From Camelus bactrianus (taxonomy: Eukaryota; Chordata; Mammalia; Artiodactyla; Camelidae): DNA of 64,000 nucleotides. Shown here piece after piece: positions 57,010 through 64,000 of the stretch (the first letter of the stretch is position 1; each line of letters opens with the position of its first letter). The stretch spans positions 620,001-684,000 of the forward strand of contig NC_133544.1 of NCBI RefSeq assembly GCF_048773025.1. Direction: 5' to 3'. The notes under the pieces are model-generated. The model was not told the origin of the DNA. It ran no database searches and worked only from the letters and a program-made list of their open reading frames with translations. The position numbers and the translations under genes are program-made.

Positions 57010-57400
57010 AGCACCGCGTGCTGCTGTGAGCACCGCGTGCTGCTGCGAGCACCGCACACTGGGCAGCGGAAACCACAGGCTTCTCTCTCCCGGTCCTAGA
57101 GGCCAGGGGTCCGAGGCCAGGGGTCCAAAACCCAGGTGTTGGCTCCTCCTGAGGCCTCTCTCCTGGGCTGGCCGATGGCAGTCCTCCACCCCCCTCCCCA
57201 TCCCACGTCGTGGTCATCTCTCTGTGTGTCTGTGTGCTCAACTCTTCCCACAAGGACACCAGTCAGACCGGATCAGGACCCACCCTAGAGACCCCATTTG
57301 AACTTGACCACCTCTTTAAAGTCACATTCTGAGGTCCCGGGGGTTAAGGCTTCAACATTTGAATTTGGGGCGGGGGGACAGTTCAGTCCACAACATTAAA
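57010..57400 (-). mobile_element. MLT1-type LTR (ERVL-MaLR)
   Basis: Minus-strand MLT1 text: acaccagtcagaccggatc, ttgaccacctctttaaag, gtcacattctgaggtcccgg, gggttaaggcttcaacattt, gacagttcagtccac. The order fits the LTR read from its 3' end on the + strand. Old, diverged copy. Confidence 0.68.
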
Positions 57401-58142
57401 TAGAAATAAAATGCAAGTTCTGGCACGTTGAGTGGAAAAGAGGATTCTAGAAGCACCCCGACGGAAGGACAGGTGGCCGGGCACACCGGGCAGGGCAGGC
57501 TCAGCCGTGGTGGCCGGTCAGGGCTCAGCTGCTCTGGTTACACTGGCAGGTCCGTCTGTGCAGCCGCGGCCCCATCCGTCCAGACCACATCGCGAGGCTC
57601 GGGCGCCCTCTGGTGGCCATGCTGTGCCATCTCATGAGCCCCATTCCCAGACCCCAGGAGAGAGGTCACTGGGCAGCACCTCCTGGCACCGGGACCATAG
57701 TCACTCACCCCCCGCGCCCCACACAGCCACCTGCAGGAACCAGGGCAAAGTCAGAAACAGGGAAGAGGATATCGAAGAAAGGCCTGGGGAGCCAGAGGGG
57801 GAGAGAGAGGAGGCCAGACAGGCAGGCGCCCCCAGACAGGCACCGCACAGAACCACTCGGTGCAGCTCAGTGGTTCCGGTGAGGCCGCCTAGAGACGGCG
57901 ATAAACCCCGGACACGCCTAGGGGCCAACAATGCGCCATGCGACAGCCCGGCCAGAAAGCCAGAGGGTCACTGTGGACCCACCTGATTGTACGTCCACCC
58001 TGGGACCCGGCCAGAGCTGGTGGCGCCACTGAGCAACAAAGTGATTAAGGAGTATTGCACTATCTCCCAAAGTATAAAACAAATGCCACGAGTCCACACT
58101 GAGTAAACATAACTAAATAGCTGAATCAAAAATAAGTGGGCG
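57401..58142. other. CTCF-motif segment between LTR relic and SINE
   Basis: Unique DNA with the strong CTCF motif at 57602. No gene recognised. Confidence 0.5.
57602..57619 (-). promoter_or_regulatory. CTCF-type motif (14/14 core)
   Basis: The minus strand reads GGCCACCAGAGGGCGCC; CCACCAGAGGGCGC matches CCASYAGRKGGCRS at all 14 positions. Confidence 0.78.
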
Positions 58143-58273
58143 CGGGGAGGGGATAGCTCCAGTGGCAGAGCGCACGCTTAGCGTGCATGAGGTCCTGGGC
58201 TCAATCCCCAGTGCCTCCTCTGGAAAACAAATAAATAAACCTAATTACCTCCCCCAAAAAATAAAATAAATAA
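58143..58273 (+). mobile_element. Camelid tRNA-derived SINE (Vic-1/CAMSINE type)
   Basis: Head gatagctccagtggcagagc, then gcatgaggtcctgggctcaa, gcctcctctgg and a tail of ataaataaacctaattacct. Intact pol III-like A and B boxes. Full-length-looking copy. Confidence 0.9.
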
Positions 58274-59999
58274 GTAGGGGAGAAGAGCCCCATCTCCTGC
58301 GGTGGCACCCCAGCAGTTCATACGGAGGCCCCTCAAGGAGGCAGAGGGTAACTCCCCCTCCTCCCCCTCGAGTGCGGAATTGGCACGCACTCTGCGGGTG
58401 GTGCCTCCTGGAGTCCACCTGCAGTGACAGAGTCCGCCGAGCTGACTTGGGACGGGGAGCTGCCACCCATGGGCTTCCGCTTCTCTGCCGGACTGGAGCC
58501 CCTCGTGTTCTCGCTGTCAAGCTGGGCTGTAGGTACGCGGGGGCTCTGCTCCCCACCGCGCCCTACCCCGTGTGTGTGCGTAAGGCCCACACACGCTGGT
58601 GTTGCGTGCCCTGTAATTTCCCTGGAACAGAGCCCCTTGTGGCCATCTCGCGCGTTGCACGCCCTGCCAGACCCAGGTCCAGAGACAAGGCCTCGCCTCC
58701 AGCAGGTGGGGTTCTCCCGCAGAGCAAGATCCGAAACAGACTTGGACGTCAGCATGTGTGTGCGTGTGCGCCCGGCTGTGTGTGTGCTCACAGACGTACG
58801 TCCCAGCTCCACCCACCTAGAGGTCATAGGAACAATGATACACATATGTAGGGGAGGGGTGTCAAACGGGGCCACTTGTGGGAACTGAGGAAGGAGACTA
58901 GGGGCCTTACAGTGTTCCTGCAAGGTTTCTGTAGGATTCAGGCGATCTCAGTGTGGACAACGTGCACCAGTCTTCGACCACAAGAGCATCTGGACTGTGG
59001 AAGGAGCCCGTTTGCAGAGGGTTCAAGGCGGCCCAGGTGGGGTCGGGGGATCTAGCCCCTTGCTGGGACAGGCTGGCCTGTGACCGCAGCCCACAACAGA
59101 GAACAGCCGAAGGACGCTGTGCCCAGCCTAGCCGTCCAGGGGCGGTGGGAGAGGTCAGTAGCATGGGGCATGGGAAGCTACCTGTGTCTCTCCCCTCCAG
59201 GCCACAACCAGTGAAGCGTCCACAACTAACAAAGGTGTGTCTGCCCAACACGGGAGGACCCCGGAGAATCCCACACTCCTGCACATCTACAGGTGAGTGG
59301 GCAGGACCACAGAGGAGGCCGACCCCAGGGGACAGGGGATGCAGCGCCTGAATCCCGTGGCGGCCGAGCCTGCTGCCCCAGAAGACCGGGTTGCAGCAGG
59401 GGAGGCGGAGCGCACGACGCCGGACCGCCGGCTGCATCCGCACCTGCGGCCACAGGTAAGCGGGCAGCAGCGGCAGCGGGGCCCGTGCCCCTGTCCCTCC
59501 AGCCGCTGGGGCGCCCCCACCGCGGCAGCAGAGCCGGCGAACCTTGCAGCAGCAGACAGGGAGGAGGGGCCAGCTCCACCCTGCCGGCCTTCCCGGTCCC
59601 CCTGTGGCTCCTCCTGGGGTCGCGGATTCCAGGGAGGAAGCCACGATCCCCGTGCACTAGGTGGCGATGCCAGCGACACTGGCACCAAGGACTCTGAAGG
59701 CACAAGAAGCAATGACGGGGGAACGGGCGACACGCGCACAGAGGCGGTGGAGGGTGCAAGGCGCCGAACCCCAAGCACAACGGAGGAGCGCGGGACCGAG
59801 ACCACAGCTTGTGTTATGGCGCCACCTGCTGGAGAGCGAAAGAAAGGGCCCCGATTGCTGCCTGTTCCCGCGTGAAAGGCGCCCGGTGGAAGAGAGCACC
59901 AGCGGAGGACCCGCTCATTAGCCACCGCCCAGAACCACAGCCACACAGAGACGCGGCGGCGACGCTCCGGAAGCCGCAGGAAAGGCCGTGGAAGGCTGC
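58274..59999. other. Distal segment with CTCF-type motifs
   Basis: Unique GC-rich DNA carrying the 14/14 motif at 59819. A weaker + strand match, GCACTAGGTGGCGA at 59654-59667 (12/14), is also present. No gene is recognised despite long open frames near 58.9-59.9 kb. Confidence 0.5.
59819..59832 (-). promoter_or_regulatory. CTCF-type motif (14/14 core)
   Basis: The minus strand reads CCAGCAGGTGGCGC, a full match to CCASYAGRKGGCRS. Orientation matches the other two strong motifs. Confidence 0.75.
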
Positions 60000-61818
60000 A
60001 GCCTAATGGACAGACAAGTCAGATCCGCTGTCACAAAGACACGCGGCCAGCGACTCTCAGGAAGGCAGTTCAGTGGGCTCGGGAGTAAAATTGATGAACG
60101 GAGGAAAATCCTTACCAAAGAGATTGAAACTCCAGGAAAGAATCGAACAGGACTGCTGGAGCTGAAGAACCCAGTAAGCCAGACGAAGACCGCGTGGAAG
60201 AGAGACTCAGTGAGCTCGCAGACAAACCGAGAAATGACACCGGTAGAAGGGGAAAGAGAACTAGGACACTAAACGATGAAGAAAGTCCATGGGAACGACC
60301 TGACCCTGTGAAAGGCAATGTCAGGGCAGTGGGTGTCCCAGGAGGACAAGAGACAGAAGGGGAGTGAGAACTTCCCAACCCGGGGAAGGAGCCGGCACAC
60401 AAGCCCATGAAGGCAGGAGAACACCTGGTTACCACAATGCGAAAAGGCCTTCTCCGAGACACACTGTATCAGAATTGTCAGAAGGCAATGGTTGGGGAGG
60501 GTGTAGCTCAGTGGTAGAGCGCGTGCCTCGCATGCACGAGGTCCTGGGTTCAATCCCCAGCACCTCCATTAAAAATACATACATACATGCATGCATACAC
60601 CTAATTACCTCCGCCTCAAAAGCAAAAGTCAATGACGAAGAAGTTCAAAGGCAGCCAGGGAAAAGAACGGTCAACTGCAAAGGAACCCCCATTAAGCCAT
60701 CAGAGGACTGCGCATCAGAAACCCTACAGGCCAAGAGGGAGTGGGAGGGAGTGGAACGACATTCTCAAAATGCTGGAAGGTAAAAACTGTCACCCAATCG
60801 TACTCCATCTGGCACAGCTCTCATTCAAACGTGAAGGAGAAATGAAGGATTTCCCAGACAAACAGAGGGGTTTTGTGAGGGGTTTCACTGACATTAGACC
60901 TGCCTTATAAGGAACGTTGAAAACAGCTTTTCTACTAGAAACAAAAAGGCAAAAGTCCACAAAACTTTGAGCAAAGTGATAAACAGAATCAGAACATTGC
61001 GACTCAACAGAACAGAGCTTCAGACAGCTTGTTACAGCATGAAGGCTAAGAGGGAAAATAACTCTAGCTGCTTCATCCTGGCAACAAGCTCACGGTGCAA
61101 AAAGGGGCCACCTGAGGCGCAAAATACACGGGGAAGGGGAAGGAGCCGGTACAGGCAAAGGAAGGCACGTGCTGTCGGCAGAAAAAGGCCTGTCACCTCT
61201 GTGATGTTTTACACAGTCCTCGTGGTAACCACAAAACAAATCCAGGGCAGAGACACAAAACATAAAAAAAAAGAGGAAACAGAAAAATATCATAGAAAGT
61301 CACCAAACCAAAACGGCAGAAAGAAACACAGGGAACAAATAACAGACACAGGAATGAAGAAGACGTGGTGTGTACACAGTGAAGCACTGCTCGGCCTTTT
61401 TTTAAAAATGATGAAATCTTGTCATTTGTGACAGCATGGACGGACCTGGAGGGAACTACGCTGAGGGAGCTAAGTCAGATGGAGAGAGACAAATGCTGGA
61501 TGATGTCAGTCACATGCGGAATATGCAAACAGACGAGCACACAAAAAAGAAAAATCAACGAACAAAACCAAACAAGAACACACGGACACAGAAAACGGAG
61601 CAGCGGTTACGGGGCTGGGGGTGAAATGAGTGGAGTCCAGTGACAGACGGAAACTGAGTTGCTGGCGGTGAGCGCGCCGAAGGGTCTACAGGCAAATGTG
61701 CTGTACGTATGAAACTTACACAGTATTATAAACCAATGTTACCTCAATAAAAAGTAAATCTTAAAGAAAGAAAAAAAGAAAAGAAAAGAAAAGAAGGAAA
61801 GAAAAGAAAAGAAAAAGA
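60000..61818 (+). mobile_element. LINE-1, internally deleted, with nested SINE
   Basis: L1 5' part and ORF1 text (gaacttcccaacccgggg, ggtaaaaactgtcaccc, gatttcccagacaaacagag, ttagacctgccttataagg), then the ORF1-ORF2 junction (gtggtaaccacaaaac), then a jump near 61390 to the 3' end (gatgaaatcttgtcatttgtg, catggacggacctggaggg) and an A-rich tail (AAGAAAAGAAAAG, 61763-61818). Most of ORF2 is absent. A Vic-1-type SINE interrupts it at 60491-60625. Confidence 0.8.
60491..60625 (+). mobile_element. Camelid tRNA-derived SINE (Vic-1 type) inside L1
   Basis: Head ggtgtagctcagtggtagagc, B box ggttcaatccc, then cctccattaaaaatacatac and a ATACATGCATGCATACA microsatellite before ctaattacctccgcc. Flanked by aaggcaatg (60482-60490) and aagtcaatg (60626-60634), an 8-of-9 candidate target-site duplication. 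Confidence 0.92.
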
Positions 61819-62549
61819 GGCAGTGGGAGGCCTGAGACCATAAGTGAGACAACCAACTCCTGGCCGGAGTGACCCCATAGGGCAGGGGCCCGAGACCTGG
61901 CCGAGGTTTGGGATAGCCCACCCAGCAGCTACCACCTTCAGGTCACCCTTCAGTGCCCCAAGGAGCCAAGAATTCCGGGGGGAGCCTGACCCCTGGCCGC
62001 GCCCCTGGTGGGCATGGATGCCCGGCAGTCGCTCAGGCAGGCTGCGCTGTTTGTGATGCAGCCTAAGAGCCAGTGTGGGTCCCAGACCCCAGCACAAATC
62101 TCCACAGAGGACATCAAACTAGTCCGAGTGTCACATCAGTCACTTATCCACTTGAAAGGCTACGCTTACCATGATTCCTTCTAAAACCAGTGGTAAATTT
62201 TCTCCCCAAATTGTTGACTCTCGTGAGGGACAAACCTCACACATGTGCAAATGTGAAAGATTGAGACACGGCTCCCGGGGGTCCCACGGCCCCTCCTCCC
62301 CCAGTGTGATTCCTTCACGTCAGAGCTGCCCCCTCCCCCGGCACGGCACCACCAGACCCTCCCCCTGGAGGCCCGAGTGGCCCCCACAGGCCCAGGCTTC
62401 CTCCCCTAGCAGGGACCAGACGCCCCATCCTGTCCCACTGGGACCCCCACCCAAGAGGTGCCAGGACAGGTGACCAGGAGAGGGGTCCCCTTGTCCTGTC
62501 TCCCAAACACCAGTATCACAGTCCAGGGGCCCAACGTCCTCCGAGATCT
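61819..62549. other. Unique segment before copy 2 of the duplication
   Basis: No gene or repeat is recognised. Ends at the breakpoint where the copy of 54592 begins. Confidence 0.5.
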
Positions 62550-64000
62550 CCAAACGCTGCCCTCAGCGGGACACTCACCACAGGTGCAGCCAGCGCAGCC
62601 CGATGACCCAGGGCCAAGGGGTGGCCTAGCGCCAGTGAGCCCGGCCTGGCAGGGGTCAGGACCCAGGCCGAGCCTGGGCTGGCATCAGGGTGGCCTAGAG
62701 CTGGGCTCAGGTAAGCCTGGGCCTGCCTCGGTGCAGGTGGCCCCTCGGGCCACTGCTGGCCACGGCGTCCGGAGCAGCACCTCTCAGCTGGACCTCAGGA
62801 GCCCGCACATGCCGGGCTCTGCTGCCCCCGTGTGGCCGTCAGCAGCATCGCACCCACTCGGCCCACAGGAGGCTCTGCCCAGACCTGGGGCTCCTGGGGG
62901 GACAGGGGCAGTGGACAGGGGACACGAAGCAGTGGGGAGGGGCAGAGGGCAAGGGGCAGGGGGCATGGCCAGCACCACTTGGTGGATGGTGTCCGGGTTC
63001 AGCCTGGGGCCCAGTCCGTGTGCATCCTGGGTCCAGTCCTCCCTGCCCCGCCCCCCCGTCCTTTCAGGTAGGTGAGCTCTGGGCTCCTTGGAACCACCTT
63101 AGAGGAAGGGTCACACTGGGTGCCGGGCACGCCGGGGGGCCCTGCGCCTGGGCTCCTGCGTCATCAGGTGTGCACACTGCAGGGGTGTCGGCTGTCCTGA
63201 GGTTGCCAGGCCCAGCCCGGGGTCGCGGGGAAGGCCTGAGGGTGGGCGTTCTGCTCCCTGGTCTGGGGGGGCTGCTCTGTGTATCACTGCAGTTTGGGGG
63301 ACACCCCCGAAGGCCTGTGTCCCATGAGGTGGCATCCCGGTCCCTGCTCTGCATGTCCCAAGGTCAGTTGTAGCAGGTCCCGGGCAGGCGGTCACTCTCT
63401 GGTGTCCCCTAGGAGGACCAGCTGTGGGGCCACAGCACCTCTCAGACCAATCCTGCGCGGTACGGACCACAGGGTGGGGATCTTCGCCCCCTGGTGGCCA
63501 TCCTGAGCCATGGCAGTTCTGCCATCCCTGGGTCACAGACTAGTTCCCACAGCCTTGGGGCTCTGGACTGTGGCTCTGGAGACAACATGTGGGCAGTCGG
63601 GTATAAGGTCAAGGGTTCCCCTGGGGCTTGGCCAGGGTTGGGGCTCAGGGCTGCACCCGGGCCAGGCCAGGACTCAGTTCTGAGCCAGGTGAGCAGGTTC
63701 ACCACAGCCCCAGAGACTCGCTAGCTCTCCCCCTGGACAGGGTGGAAGCCTTACCCCCACCACAGGCATCGCCCCCCAGCAAGACTCCAGAGGCTGTTGC
63801 CCCAGACCCAGGCCCTGTGCCCATCTGCGACAAGGCATGGGTCTGGGACCTGGGTGGGCCCCAGTTTGTAATCAGGGCGGCGGGGGGGGGGGAGGTTCTG
63901 AATGGACAGCTGAGATGGCCAGAGAGGAGGGGGGCAGGTGCTGAGGAGCGCCATGCCCTGTGGCTGGGTTAGCATAGGGGGCAGGGAGGGGCACCCGGCC
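62550..64000 (+). repeat. Direct duplication, copy 2 (cut by window end)
   Basis: Same sequence as 54592-56042, offset 7,958. Left breakpoint: the match starts at 62550 (c), while the bases before it (agatct) differ from copy 1 (gggcac). Confidence 0.93.
63484..63500 (-). promoter_or_regulatory. CTCF-type motif, duplicated copy
   Basis: Identical to the motif at 55526-55542 and part of the duplicated segment, so the duplication adds one CTCF-type site in the same orientation. Confidence 0.65.

Noticed and set aside
58683-58700. CTCF motif (CCAGCAGGTGGGGT)
   Set aside because: Core C replaced by G and final base off; 12 of 14 only.
60491-60570. tRNA gene
   Set aside because: The tRNA-like A and B boxes belong to a SINE with an A-rich tail; no full cloverleaf expected.

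Overview
The window is the 3' half of an immunoglobulin heavy-chain constant locus from a camelid (alpaca, llama or camel type; the species cannot be fixed from this sequence). The evidence is an IGHG gene whose CH1 splice donor GT is changed to AT and is followed by a short AHHPEDPSSQCPKCP hinge, which is the heavy-chain-only IgG signature known only in camelids, together with three tRNA-derived SINEs of the camelid Vic-1/CAMSINE type. All genes read on the + strand.

Layout: 1-1331, tail of the gamma switch/intron; 1332-5895, IGHG (CH1 present but predicted to be skipped, hinge, CH2, CH3, M1, M2). 5.9-16.5 kb is an intergenic spacer with old L1 and MLT1 remnants. 16.59-16.63 kb is a germline I-epsilon promoter with STAT6 and kappaB sites; 17.18-18.48 kb is S-epsilon; 19572-23484 is IGHE (CH1-CH4, M1, M2). 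24-28 kb is a spacer with a solo LTR and an MLT1 LTR. 28.25-28.32 kb is a TGF-beta-type I-alpha promoter; 28.76-29.44 kb is a compact S-alpha; 30356-34287 is IGHA (CH1, hinge-CH2, CH3 with tailpiece, one membrane exon).

Downstream is the 3' regulatory region: a 20-bp switch-like minisatellite (34.96-36.23 kb), a second switch-like repeat (36.88-37.13 kb), and an 851-bp inverted repeat (37681-38531 and 41712-42562) with no length difference between its arms. The arms enclose about 3.2 kb carrying an hs1,2-like enhancer core; an hs4-like octamer/GC-box segment follows near 44.1 kb. About 7 kb of a CACACAGG-type minisatellite (45.43-52.39 kb) separates the enhancers from a distal segment (54.6-64 kb) with minus-strand CTCF-type motifs, as expected of the 3' IgH CTCF anchor. 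At least 1,451 bp of that segment recurs at an offset of 7,958 bp at the window end.

How it works together: V-D-J is expressed with successive C genes by class switching, directed by the I promoters and S repeats. Each C gene makes secreted or membrane protein by choosing between the terminal-exon stop/poly(A) and a donor buried in the last secreted codons. The 3' regulatory region drives I promoters and high expression, and the CTCF sites bound the domain. In IGHG the dead CH1 donor makes VDJ splice directly to the hinge, giving an IgG without CH1 or light chain. Functional statements are inferred from family knowledge; motifs, exon boundaries and repeats were read directly.
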